Source: Granulosicoccus sp036478595 (GTDB lineage: Bacteria; Pseudomonadota; Gammaproteobacteria; Granulosicoccales; Granulosicoccaceae). Taken from it: DNA of 64,000 bases. Under the pieces are notes generated by a model that was not told the origin of the DNA, searched no databases, and was given only the letters and a program-made list of their open reading frames with translations. The stretch is taken from assembly GCA_036478595.1 (NCBI GenBank), contig JAZGEF010000036.1, forward strand, positions 62,001-126,000, read 5' to 3'. The position numbers were made by a program, and so were the translations under genes. This document shows positions 43,528 to 52,518 of this stretch, piece by piece (position 1 is the first letter of the stretch; every line of letters starts with the position of its first letter).

Positions 43528-43908
43528 ATGAGCCCAGTAACAGGATTGATAAGCGTTGCAGCGGGGGGAGCGCTAGGCGCCGGTGCACGATATTTACTCG
43601 GAATATGGCTCGTAGGCGAGGCAAACCGCATTTCTTGGGCTGTTTTGAGCGCTAATGTACTAGGCTGCTTCATGGCCGGATTCATGGCAGCACTGATAAG
43701 CCATCGCGTCGAATTATCGCCAGCCATGCAACTTTTTCTTGGCACTGGCGTGCTCGGCGGCTTCACCACCTTTTCTGCGTTCTCGGTGAATACCTTGGCT
43801 ATCGCCGAATCCGGCGATACGATTTTGGCCGCCGGCAATGTGGCGCTCAATGTTGTGGGCTCTCTAGTGGCTGTTGTGGTGGGGTGGTCGATCGCCAGAA
43901 TGATCTAA
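43528..43908 (+). CDS. crcB: Fluoride exporter CrcB/Fluc
   Basis: This small membrane protein of 126 residues has four membrane segments. It carries the Fluc signatures GGALGAGARYLLG (residues 10-22), the asparagine in SANVLGCFMAG, and GTGVLGGFTTFSAFSVNTL with the central sodium-site region. It exports fluoride as a dimer. ATG 43528 or GTG 43522 may start it. I searched the upstream 50 bases for the fluoride riboswitch and did not find it. It is divergent from the DUF4124 gene. Confidence 0.95.
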   Translation: MSPVTGLISVAAGGALGAGARYLLGIWLVGEANRISWAVLSANVLGCFMAGFMAALISHRVELSPAMQLFLGTGVLGGFTTFSAFSVNTLAIAESGDTILAAGNVALNVVGSLVAVVVGWSIARMI

Positions 43909-43990
43909 AGTCCCGTAGCAATTGATATTGCGATTGGTGCAACGTTGATATACTGTTGCGTATGTCTTCTTGCAACACAAATTAGATAGA

Positions 43991-45271
43991 ATGCTGGATC
44001 AAAAACTCGTACGCAACGAATTAGAATTCGTCGCTGAGCGGCAACGAATTCGTAACGTAAAGGTCGACCAAGCCCGCCTTGGCGAACTAGAAACCCAACG
44101 CAAAGCTGCACAACAACACAGCGAAGATCTCCAGGCTACGCGCAACTCGCGCTCCAAAGCGATAGGGCAGGCCAAAGGCAAGGGTGAAGACGTTCAGCCT
44201 TTGCTTGACGAAGTCGCGAAAATCGGCGGTCAACTCAAAGAAGCTGAAGCTGAACTTACCCGTGTTCAAGCAGAACTCGCATCAATAATGTTGTCGATGC
44301 CTAACTTGGCGCACGAATCGGTGCCTCCAGGCAAGGATGAAGAAGATAATATCGAAGTGCGTAAGGTGGGTGAGCCGCGCTCGTATGACTTTGAAGTAAA
44401 AGATCACATCGACCTGGGTGAGCGCGGTGGCGCTTTGGATTTTGAAACCGCAAGCAAAATCTCCGGTTCACGCTTTGCGATTATGCGCGGAGAAATCGCC
44501 CAGCTGCACCGCGCGCTTGTGCAGTTCATGCTTGATACTCACACGCTTGAACACGGCTACACAGAGGTAAACGTGCCTCATGTAGTTAATCGCGATTCGC
44601 TTAAAGGTACTGGGCAGTTGCCTAAGTTTGAAGAAGACCTTTTTAAACTAGTGACTGACAACGACTACTACCTAATACCCACCGCCGAAGTGCCCGTAAC
44701 CAATATCGTGCGCGATAGCATCAGCAGCAGCAATGAGCTACCGCTTAAATTAGCCTGCCATAGTGTATGCTTTCGCTCAGAGGCAGGCAGCTATGGCCGT
44801 GATACTCGCGGACTGATTCGCCAACACCAATTTGAGAAGGTCGAGATGGTGCAGATTGTAACGCCTGATCAATCGTGGCAAGCACTGGAAGATATGACAG
44901 GCCACGCCGAAAACATTCTGAAAAAGCTTGACTTGCCATATCGTGTTGTGATTCTATGCGGCGGCGATATCGGGTTCTCTGCAGCCAAAACTTATGACAT
45001 TGAAGTGTGGTTACCGGGGCAGGATGCGTATCGAGAGATTTCTTCGGTGAGTAACTGTACGGATTTTCAAGCCAGGCGAATGCAGGCGCGTTTTCGCAAT
45101 GAAGCCACAGCTAAGCCCGAATTGGTACACACTTTAAATGGCTCCGGCTTGGCCGTAGGCCGCACATTGATTGCGGTGCTCGAAAACAATCAACAGGCTG
45201 ATGGCAGCGTGGCAATTCCCGATGTGCTTATCCCGTATATGCGCGACAAGAAAACAATACTCGCACCGTGA
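43991..45271 (+). CDS. serS: Serine--tRNA ligase
   Basis: SerRS charges tRNA-Ser. The 426-residue protein (E. coli 430) has the N-terminal antiparallel coiled-coil arm (about 30-100, RLGELETQRKAAQQHSEDLQ) and the class II core. Motif 2 is CFRSEAGSYGRDTRGLIRQH-like, with QFEKVEMVQ; motif 3 is NGSGLAVGRTLIAVLENNQQ. I begin at ATG 43991 (MLDQKLVRNELEF), the typical SerRS start, rather than 7 codons upstream. Its stop overlaps the next start as GTGA. Confidence 0.98.
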   Translation: MLDQKLVRNELEFVAERQRIRNVKVDQARLGELETQRKAAQQHSEDLQATRNSRSKAIGQAKGKGEDVQPLLDEVAKIGGQLKEAEAELTRVQAELASIMLSMPNLAHESVPPGKDEEDNIEVRKVGEPRSYDFEVKDHIDLGERGGALDFETASKISGSRFAIMRGEIAQLHRALVQFMLDTHTLEHGYTEVNVPHVVNRDSLKGTGQLPKFEEDLFKLVTDNDYYLIPTAEVPVTNIVRDSISSSNELPLKLACHSVCFRSEAGSYGRDTRGLIRQHQFEKVEMVQIVTPDQSWQALEDMTGHAENILKKLDLPYRVVILCGGDIGFSAAKTYDIEVWLPGQDAYREISSVSNCTDFQARRMQARFRNEATAKPELVHTLNGSGLAVGRTLIAVLENNQQADGSVAIPDVLIPYMRDKKTILAP

Positions 45272-47241
45272 GCAATGCGGCAAATCCAGCAATGAGTGTA
45301 TTACCAAGCTTGCCTCACTACCTGCTGCGAAATGCTGAGACCTACTCGCGCCGTATCGCCATGCGCCACAAAGATCTCGGCATCTGGACGCAATGGACGT
45401 GGTCAGATCTACTCACTGAAATACAACAGTTTGCCTTAGGTTTAGAAGAGCTTGGTGTCGTGCCTGGTAGCAAGGTTGCAATTGTTGGGGCTAATCGACC
45501 GAAGCTCTATTGGACTTTCGCTGCGGTGCAATCCCTTGGTGCGGTGCCCGTACCGGTTTATGCTGATTCGGTTGCCAAAGAAATGGCTTATGTGTTAGAG
45601 CATGCTGGCGTGAATGTCGCGGTATGCCAAGACCAAGAACAAGTCGATAAAATTGTATCGTTAAATGATCAGCTTCCCGAATTACACACTTTAATTTATG
45701 ACGAGCCGCGCGGTTTAAACAACTACCAATCCGATCAAATTATTGACTTCACTCGTGTTCAGCAGCTTGGCAAAAAAGCGACCGAGCGTAATGCTGCAGC
45801 CGCTATAGATTGGCGGCAAGGGATAGATAAGATTAACCCTGAAGATCTGGGTGTCATGCTTTACACCTCTGGCACAACAGGCCGACCAAAAGGCGTGATG
45901 TTGTCGCACAAAAGCTTAGTGGTTACTTGCGTTAATGCTAATAGCTTTGATAACCTCGGCCCTGACGAGGAAACACTGGCCTACTTACCTTTGGCTTGGG
46001 TGGGTGATCATGTGTTCTCTTATGGGCAGGCTTTCACCGCCGGTTATTGTGTTTGTTGTCCGGAGAGCCCTGATACTGTTTCTGCTGATCGTCGCGAAAT
46101 CGCGCCCACTTACTTTTTTGCACCGCCGCGTGTGTTTGAAAACTTACTGACCTTTATCAATGTCAATATGGAAGACGCTGGCAGGGTAAAAAAAGCCATG
46201 TTCAAACACTTTATCAGCGTGGCTAATCGTCATGGTGAGGCGATACTCGATGGCAAGAAGGCTGTTGGTTTGTTAAAACGCGTTCATTATCGCTTAGGTG
46301 AGTGGCTTATTTACGGGCCATTAAAAAACCGTTTGGGTATGACAAACGTTCGAGTTGCTTACACTGCAGGGGAGGCCATTGGCCCAGATATTTTTCGTTT
46401 TTATCGATCTCTTGGGATTAATCTAAAACAACTGTACGGGCAAACTGAGGCCTGTGTTTACATCACAGCACAACCCGATGGGCAGATTGATGCCAACACG
46501 GTTGGCACGCCCTCTATTGACGTTGAAATTTCAATTGCCGACAATGGCGAGGTGATGTACCGCTCACCTGGTGTATTTATGGGCTATTTCAAAAATGATG
46601 AAGCCACGGCCGACACCAAAACAGCCGATGGCTGGGTGCATACCGGTGATGCGGGTTACCTTGATGAACAGGGGCACTTACGCATTATTGATCGTGCTAA
46701 GGATGTAGGCAAACTCAATGACGGCAGTTTGTTCCCGCCTAAGTACATCGAAAACAAGTTGAAATTTTTCTCTAACATTAAAGAGGTAGTTGCCTTTGGT
46801 GATTCCCGCGATTACGTGTCAGTTTTTATCAATTTAGATTTAACCGCCGTAGCCAACTGGGCTGAACGAAACAATATTGTCTATGCCTCTTACCAAGAGC
46901 TGGCTGCTCATCCGCTGGTGTATGCAATGATGGAAGAGCACGTTACTCAGGTTAATGCTGATCTTGCCACTGAACCTCGTATGGCAGGCGTGCAAATAAA
47001 ACGCTTTTTGGTTCTACATAAAGAACTGGATGCGGATGACGGTGAGCTCACTCGTACTCAAAAGGTTCGACGCTCGTTTATTGTCGAGCGCTATCAACCA
47101 TTGATCGATGCCTTGTATTCAGACAAGAGCGAACAATTCGTATCAACGGAAGTCGTGTATGAAGATGGCCGCAAAGGCATCATTGAAGCGACTGTACAAA
47201 TACGAAATTTACCGGTGACTGGCGGGCAGGTGGCTGTTTAA
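45268..47241 (+). CDS. AMP-dependent acyl-CoA synthetase, long-chain type
   Basis: The 657-residue adenylate-forming enzyme has the P-loop-like motif YTSGTTGRPKGVMLSHKS, the second motif YGQTEACVY and the hinge GWVHTGDAGYLDEQGHLRII. The usual lysine segment reads RAKDVGKLNDGSLFPPKYIE, which sets it apart from FadD and groups it with long-chain-type synthetases linked to ABC transporters. It would activate a carboxylic acid to its CoA thioester at the inner side of the membrane. GTG 45268 overlaps the serS stop, and livG starts 2 bases after its end, tying it to the transporter operon. Confidence 0.88.
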   Translation: MSNAANPAMSVLPSLPHYLLRNAETYSRRIAMRHKDLGIWTQWTWSDLLTEIQQFALGLEELGVVPGSKVAIVGANRPKLYWTFAAVQSLGAVPVPVYADSVAKEMAYVLEHAGVNVAVCQDQEQVDKIVSLNDQLPELHTLIYDEPRGLNNYQSDQIIDFTRVQQLGKKATERNAAAAIDWRQGIDKINPEDLGVMLYTSGTTGRPKGVMLSHKSLVVTCVNANSFDNLGPDEETLAYLPLAWVGDHVFSYGQAFTAGYCVCCPESPDTVSADRREIAPTYFFAPPRVFENLLTFINVNMEDAGRVKKAMFKHFISVANRHGEAILDGKKAVGLLKRVHYRLGEWLIYGPLKNRLGMTNVRVAYTAGEAIGPDIFRFYRSLGINLKQLYGQTEACVYITAQPDGQIDANTVGTPSIDVEISIADNGEVMYRSPGVFMGYFKNDEATADTKTADGWVHTGDAGYLDEQGHLRIIDRAKDVGKLNDGSLFPPKYIENKLKFFSNIKEVVAFGDSRDYVSVFINLDLTAVANWAERNNIVYASYQELAAHPLVYAMMEEHVTQVNADLATEPRMAGVQIKRFLVLHKELDADDGELTRTQKVRRSFIVERYQPLIDALYSDKSEQFVSTEVVYEDGRKGIIEATVQIRNLPVTGGQVAV

Positions 47242-47243
47242 CG

Positions 47244-48056
47244 ATGCCTTCCACTAGCTCAACATCTGACCAATCAGTAGGTGATCACGCAACGCTTTTG
47301 CTTGATACCAACAATGTATCCCTATCGTTTGGTGGTGTGAAAGCGATTACTGATATTTCATTCAACATCTACAAAGGTGAAATACGTGCGCTAATTGGCC
47401 CTAATGGTGCCGGAAAAACGTCCATGCTCAATGTCATCAACGGGTTTTATCATCCCCAGGAAGGCACGATCACCTACAAGGGCAAAGTTCGGCGTCGTAT
47501 GAAACCATATCAGGCAGCATCATCAGGCATTGCTAGGACCTTCCAAAACGTTGCCTTGTTTAAAGGCATGAGTACGCTTGATAACGTGATGTCAGGGCGT
47601 TCATTGAAAATGCACAAGGGCCTGTTTTGGCAAATGTTGCATATTGGCCCTGCTAGAGCTGAAGAAATCATTCATCGCAAAAAAGTGGAAGAGATCATCG
47701 ATTTTTTAGAAATCGCGCATATTCGGAAACAAGCAGTGGGTAAATTACCTTATGGCTTGCAAAAGCGCGTTGAGCTAGGCCGCGCCATGGCGATGGAGCC
47801 TGAGCTGTTGCTACTTGACGAGCCGATGGCAGGGATGAACCTAGAAGAGAAAGAAGACATGAGCCGCTTTATTATTGATCTTAATAAAGAGTTCGGCACC
47901 ACCATCGCGCTGATCGAACACGACATGGGTGTGGTGATGGATCTTGCCGATAGGGTAGTTGTGCTCGACTACGGTAAAAAAATTGCTGACGGCACACCAG
48001 CCGCAGTGCAGGCTGATCAGGCTGTTATTGATGCCTACCTTGGAGTGGCCCCTTAA
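47244..48056 (+). CDS. livG: ABC transporter ATP-binding protein, LivG type
   Basis: The 270-residue ATPase has Walker A GPNGAGKTSMLNVINGFY, the LivG-type Q-loop region GIARTFQNVALFKGMSTLDN, a signature in KLPYGLQKRVELGRAMAMEP, Walker B LLLLDEPMAGMN and the H-loop IEHDMGVVMDLADRVVVLDY. It energises the transporter with LivF. The gene symbol names the family, not a proven branched-chain amino acid substrate. It overlaps livH by 1 base. Confidence 0.9.
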   Translation: MPSTSSTSDQSVGDHATLLLDTNNVSLSFGGVKAITDISFNIYKGEIRALIGPNGAGKTSMLNVINGFYHPQEGTITYKGKVRRRMKPYQAASSGIARTFQNVALFKGMSTLDNVMSGRSLKMHKGLFWQMLHIGPARAEEIIHRKKVEEIIDFLEIAHIRKQAVGKLPYGLQKRVELGRAMAMEPELLLLDEPMAGMNLEEKEDMSRFIIDLNKEFGTTIALIEHDMGVVMDLADRVVVLDYGKKIADGTPAAVQADQAVIDAYLGVAP

Positions 48057-49012
48057 TGGAGTTCCTGAATTCAATTTTTGTTGCCCCCTTCATTGATATG
48101 GGGGCGGCGCCTGATTTTTTACTGCAAGTAATTTGGGAAGGGTTTGTATCTGGCGTGCTATACGCCTTGATCGCTTTAGGTTTTGTGCTGATCTACAAAG
48201 CATCGGGCGTATTCAACTTTGCCCAAGGTATTATGGTGGTATTTTCAGCTTTAGCCCTTGTGAGTATTCATAAAGCAGGTGCGCCTGCCTGGTTAGCGGT
48301 GATACTAACGCTGGCTATTATGGCATTGCTCGCCGTCGCGATAGAGCGCGTGGTATTGCGCAAACTAGTTAATCAACACGATGCCATATTGCTCATGGCC
48401 ACCATTGGATTAACGTTGGTGATAAAGGGTGTTGGTGAGATCGTGTTTGGCGGCGAACCCCAATCGATGATTACCGAAGAGCTTGGCATTCCAACAGGTT
48501 CAACCGATTGGGAAGTTTTCGATGGCATTGTGATTTTTCAGCATATTGATATTGCTGCGGCTGCGATTGCACTGATAATGGTTGCAGGTTTAGGTGTGTT
48601 CTTTTCTGTTACTCGTATCGGTCGCGCGTTACGAGCAGTGGCAGATGATCATCAAGCGGCACTGTCTGTTGGTATCTCGCTTAACCAAATTTGGGCTATC
48701 GTTTGGTTTGCCTCAGGTGTGGTGGCACTGGTTACAGGCATTATGTGGGGTGCACGATCGGACGTATCGTTTGCGCTAGAGATTATCGCGCTAAAGGCAT
48801 TGGCTGTATTGATCCTTGGCGGATTCACCTCCATACCGGGCGCCATAGTTGGTGGCCTGATTGTGGGTATTGGGGAAAAAATGTTTGAGGTTTACTGGGG
48901 CCCATTGTTTGGTGGTGGTGTTGAAGCCTGGTTTGCCTATGTACTAGCCTTGATATTCCTGTTATTTCGCCCGCAAGGATTGTTTGGCGAACGCATAATC
49001 GAGAGAGTCTGA
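48056..49012 (+). CDS. livH: ABC transporter permease, LivH type
   Basis: The 318-residue integral membrane protein has about eight membrane segments and the LivH pattern: GFVSGVLYALIALGFVLIYK, a GVFNFAQGIMVVF stretch, GRALRAVADDHQAALSVGIS for contact with the ATPase, and LGGFTSIPGAIVGGLIVGI near the end. It forms half of the substrate channel. Its start and stop overlap its neighbours by 1 base each, showing tight co-expression. Confidence 0.92.
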   Translation: MEFLNSIFVAPFIDMGAAPDFLLQVIWEGFVSGVLYALIALGFVLIYKASGVFNFAQGIMVVFSALALVSIHKAGAPAWLAVILTLAIMALLAVAIERVVLRKLVNQHDAILLMATIGLTLVIKGVGEIVFGGEPQSMITEELGIPTGSTDWEVFDGIVIFQHIDIAAAAIALIMVAGLGVFFSVTRIGRALRAVADDHQAALSVGISLNQIWAIVWFASGVVALVTGIMWGARSDVSFALEIIALKALAVLILGGFTSIPGAIVGGLIVGIGEKMFEVYWGPLFGGGVEAWFAYVLALIFLLFRPQGLFGERIIERV

Positions 49013-50094
49013 TGTTTTATCGCGAAGCGGGACAGTTCAAAACCAGCTACTCAGCCGATCAAGCACTGCTGCCAATTAAGCAAGATCGAATCGGCCTTGC
49101 CTTGATTTTGATAACAGCCTTTGTATTTATACCTTTATTTGGCGGAAACTTTTTTCTCGGCACCATCATGATTCCGTTTTTGGTGTTTTCCTTGTCGGCG
49201 GTGGGCTTGAACATCCTCACAGGCTTTGCCGGGCAGTTGTCTCTTGGCACTGGTGCATTTATGGGGGTGGGGGCGTATGGCTGTTATAAACTCACAACGC
49301 TATTTCCTGATGTTAATATTATTATTCTTATTTTTGCGTCTGGTTTTTTCTCTGCAGCGATCGGTGTTCTATTTGGTTTGCCCAGCTTACGCATCAAAGG
49401 GCTATACCTAGCCATCACTACCCTGGCGGCGCAGTTTTTTCTGGAATGGTGTTTCAATCGCGTTGGTTGGTTATATAACTACAACGATTCGGGTGCTATC
49501 GAAGTGCCTACGCGGTTGCTGTTTGGTATGGCGGTTACCGGGCCTGAAGCGCTACCTGCGGTTCGTTATTTAGTGATCCTAACAATCGTGGCCATCATGA
49601 CGCTCATCGCTGCCAATGTATTGCGCGGCCGAGTAGGCCGTTCGTGGATGATGATACGTGATATGGATATAGCTGCTGAACTTATGGGCATACGCCCTAT
49701 GTTTGCCAAGCTATCGGCATTTGCGTTCTCGAGTTATTACTGCGGAGTTGCTGGCGCGTTAATGATTTTTTGCTGGCTTGGTTCTGCTGAAGTTGAAGTG
49801 TTTGATATTAATCGTTCGTTTCTAATATTGTTTATGGTCATCATTGGTGGCATGGGGTCACTAAGCGGGTGTTTTATGGGGGCTGCATTCATTCAGATAT
49901 TGCCAATAGTAATCCGATGGGTGCCATCAGCACTTGGGCTTGATGTGTTGGCAGCAACGGTTGAGCATATCAGTAGCATCGTTATCGGTTGTTTGATTAT
50001 TTTCTTTCTTATTGTGGAACCACATGGCCTGGCAAGGCTATGGCAAATAGGCAAAGAGAAGCTACGCAATTGGCCGTACCCTTATGCTAATTAA
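49012..50094 (+). CDS. livM: ABC transporter permease, LivM type
   Basis: The 360-residue permease has about nine membrane segments and LivM features: SAVGLNILTGFAGQLSLGTG, GAFMGVGAYG, LPSLRIKGLYLAITTLAAQF, and the ATPase-contact loop RSWMMIRDMDIAAELMGIRP. Its ending is MVIIGGMGSLSGCFMGAAF followed by a final permease helix. It pairs with the LivH-type protein encoded just before. A 105-base gap with its own ribosome binding site separates it from the binding-protein gene. Confidence 0.92.
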   Translation: MFYREAGQFKTSYSADQALLPIKQDRIGLALILITAFVFIPLFGGNFFLGTIMIPFLVFSLSAVGLNILTGFAGQLSLGTGAFMGVGAYGCYKLTTLFPDVNIIILIFASGFFSAAIGVLFGLPSLRIKGLYLAITTLAAQFFLEWCFNRVGWLYNYNDSGAIEVPTRLLFGMAVTGPEALPAVRYLVILTIVAIMTLIAANVLRGRVGRSWMMIRDMDIAAELMGIRPMFAKLSAFAFSSYYCGVAGALMIFCWLGSAEVEVFDINRSFLILFMVIIGGMGSLSGCFMGAAFIQILPIVIRWVPSALGLDVLAATVEHISSIVIGCLIIFFLIVEPHGLARLWQIGKEKLRNWPYPYAN

Positions 50095-50199
50095 TTCGTC
50101 ATTTCGGCAATCGCGAAAAAACGGACCAATACTTAGATTTGCCTTAAATTTTAAAATGTGCCAGTTTATGGCTACAGATGTTCTAACTTGGAGGAAATA

Positions 50200-51513
50200 A
50201 TGCGTACAAATATTTTGTCAAAGGCTCTGATACCTAGCCTTGCAGCGGTAGTCGGTTTGGCTACACTAGCACCAATGGCTCATGCAGAAGACACGATGTA
50301 TATGCCATCTATGTCTTACCGTACCGGCCCTTATGCTGGTGGCGGTACACCGTTTGCCGATGGTTATGCTGACTATTTCAATATGCTCAACGAGCGCGAT
50401 GGCGGCATAGGTGGCGTCAAGATCATTGTTGAAGAATGCGAGACTGGCTACAACACGCAAAAAGGTGTTGAGTGCTATGAAGCAACAAAAGATAAAGGTG
50501 CCCTGGCGTACAGCCCGTTGTCTACAGGTATTACTTTGGCGTTAATACCAAAATCGCCTATCGATCAAATTCCGGTTTTTTCAATGGGTTATGGTTTGTC
50601 TGCAGCCGCACAGGGCGAGCAGTTCCCTTGGACATTCGTTTACCCAACGACTTATTGGAACCAAATGTCATCGATCCTTAAATACATCGATAATAACGGT
50701 GGTATTAAAGGTAAAAAGATCGGCTTTATTTATCTGGATGCAGGTTACGGTAAGGAGCCCATTCCATTGCTTGACAGCTTGTCAGAGCAAATGGGCTTTG
50801 AGGTTGCTAAGTTCCCAGTGGGCGGCAAGGAAATGCAAAACCAGTCATCACAATGGCTAAACGTTCGTAAAGAACGTCCAGATTGGATGATTATGTGGGG
50901 CTGGGGTGCAATGAACCCAACGGCAATAAAAGAGGCCATCAAAATTCGTTATCCCCTGGATCGTTTTATCGGTAACTGGTGGGCAGGCTCACACAACGAT
51001 CTAAAAGGTGTAGGCGATGCGGGTAAGGGCTACCTGGCTGCAAATTTTTCTGGTATCGGTACTGACTTTCCAGCAGTGCAAGACATGATTACTCACGTAG
51101 TTGAAAAGGGTAATAGTAAAGTTGCCTCGCCGGATGATGTTGGCAATGTGTTGTATAACCGCGGTATGTTTAATGCGGTAGTGCTTGCTGAGGCAATTAT
51201 GGTAGCTCAGGAGATGACCGGCAAAAAAGTTATCACGGGCGCCGATATGCGAGATGGCTTAGAAAATATCGATCTTACTGAAGAGCGCCTAACGGCACTT
51301 GGTTTGCCCGGTTTTACTGGCGCGGTTAAAGGTTCATGTGCGGATCACGAAGGTGCAGGCTCAGTGTTTATGCAGCAATGGAACGGCAGCGACTGGGAGC
51401 GTATCACTGATTTGATCGAGCCAATGGTTGAGGTGACTGGCCCAATGCTTAAAAAAGCAGCCGAGGACTACGTTGCTGATAAGCCGGATTGGAAAGGTCA
51501 GAGCTGCGGTTAA
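50200..51513 (+). CDS. livK: ABC transporter periplasmic substrate-binding protein, LivK type
   Basis: The 437-residue protein has a clear signal peptide (MRTNILSKALIPSLAAVVGL onward, cleavage after AHA) and a type I periplasmic-binding fold: RTGPYAGGGTPFADGYADYF, IIVEECETGYNTQKGVECYE and GFIYLDAGYGKEP. It is longer than E. coli LivK (about 370), as in binding proteins for aromatic or other organic acids. The start at 50200 follows GGAGG (50190-50194) closely; upstream in-frame starts are not needed. It sits between livM and livF. Confidence 0.9.
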   Translation: MRTNILSKALIPSLAAVVGLATLAPMAHAEDTMYMPSMSYRTGPYAGGGTPFADGYADYFNMLNERDGGIGGVKIIVEECETGYNTQKGVECYEATKDKGALAYSPLSTGITLALIPKSPIDQIPVFSMGYGLSAAAQGEQFPWTFVYPTTYWNQMSSILKYIDNNGGIKGKKIGFIYLDAGYGKEPIPLLDSLSEQMGFEVAKFPVGGKEMQNQSSQWLNVRKERPDWMIMWGWGAMNPTAIKEAIKIRYPLDRFIGNWWAGSHNDLKGVGDAGKGYLAANFSGIGTDFPAVQDMITHVVEKGNSKVASPDDVGNVLYNRGMFNAVVLAEAIMVAQEMTGKKVITGADMRDGLENIDLTEERLTALGLPGFTGAVKGSCADHEGAGSVFMQQWNGSDWERITDLIEPMVEVTGPMLKKAAEDYVADKPDWKGQSCG

Positions 51514-51558
51514 GCCAAGTTTAGTTTCGACTGAAGTGATTGCAACGTAACTATTACT

Positions 51559-52386
51559 ATGGCTGAACCCGACGTTCAAACTAAAGCAATGATCCTCGAT
51601 GTGAATAACATCGAGGTCATTTACGATCACGTTATATTGGTTCTTAAAGGGGTATCGCTTCAGGTACCCGAAGGCGGCATCGTGGCGATACTTGGCGCTA
51701 ACGGTGCTGGCAAAACCACCACACTCAAAGCGATCTCCAATTTATTGCACGCCGAACGCGGTGAAGTCACAAAAGGCTCCATTGTGTTCAAGGGTGAAGA
51801 AGTGCAATCACTATCGCCTAATAATTTGGTGCGTCGTGGCTGTATTCAAGTAATGGAAGGTCGGCATTGTTTTGGCCACCTATCGATTGAAGAAAACCTG
51901 CTAACGGGTGCGTTTACTCGCAAGGATGGTAAGGCTGCAATTAAACGCGACATGGAAATGGTTTACAACTATTTTCCGCGCCTTAAAGAACGACGATCCT
52001 CACAAGCAGGATACACATCAGGTGGCGAGCAACAGATGTGTGCGATAGGCCGTGCATTAATGTCGCGTCCGTCAATGATTTTATTAGACGAACCCTCGAT
52101 GGGTTTAGCGCCGCAGTTGGTGGAAGAAATATTTGACATTGTTAAACAACTTAACGCCGAAACTGGTGTGTCATTTCTACTCGCCGAGCAAAACACCAAT
52201 ATTGCACTTCGCTATGCAACCTATGGCTACATACTTGAGTCGGGTAGGGTGGTGCTAGATGGTACCGGTGAAGAGCTTCGTGATAACGCCGATGTAAAAG
52301 AATTTTATCTTGGTGTTGGCGGCGAAGGCCGCCGTAGCTTTCGCGATGTCAAACACTACAAACGACGAAAGCGCTGGTTGGCTTGA
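51559..52386 (+). CDS. livF: ABC transporter ATP-binding protein, LivF type
   Basis: The 275-residue ATPase has Walker A GANGAGKTTTLKAISNLLHA, the LivF Q-loop area GCIQVMEGRHCFGHLSIEEN, an altered signature YTSGGEQQMCAIGRALMSRP, Walker B ILLDEPSMGLAPQLVEEIFD and the H-loop region LLAEQNTNIALRYATYGYIL, where glutamine replaces the usual histidine, normal for LivF. It completes the transporter. A 132-base gap precedes the PaaK-like gene. Confidence 0.9.
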   Translation: MAEPDVQTKAMILDVNNIEVIYDHVILVLKGVSLQVPEGGIVAILGANGAGKTTTLKAISNLLHAERGEVTKGSIVFKGEEVQSLSPNNLVRRGCIQVMEGRHCFGHLSIEENLLTGAFTRKDGKAAIKRDMEMVYNYFPRLKERRSSQAGYTSGGEQQMCAIGRALMSRPSMILLDEPSMGLAPQLVEEIFDIVKQLNAETGVSFLLAEQNTNIALRYATYGYILESGRVVLDGTGEELRDNADVKEFYLGVGGEGRRSFRDVKHYKRRKRWLA

Positions 52387-52518
52387 TTACCAATCTGTAT
52401 TTTGGACAATATCGCTTAGGCAGCATCGTCTGGACGGGATCCTTGTGTAACATCGCCGCGACAATGTCGCGTAGCAAACGCTTCTCTAAAACAAACACCG
52501 TATTGGGCACTCATCGAT

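Noticed and set aside
43475..43624. 50-residue N-terminal extension of the DUF4124 protein
   Set aside because: It overlaps crcB in the opposite strand and would bury the signal peptide that starts at MTRKIAF.
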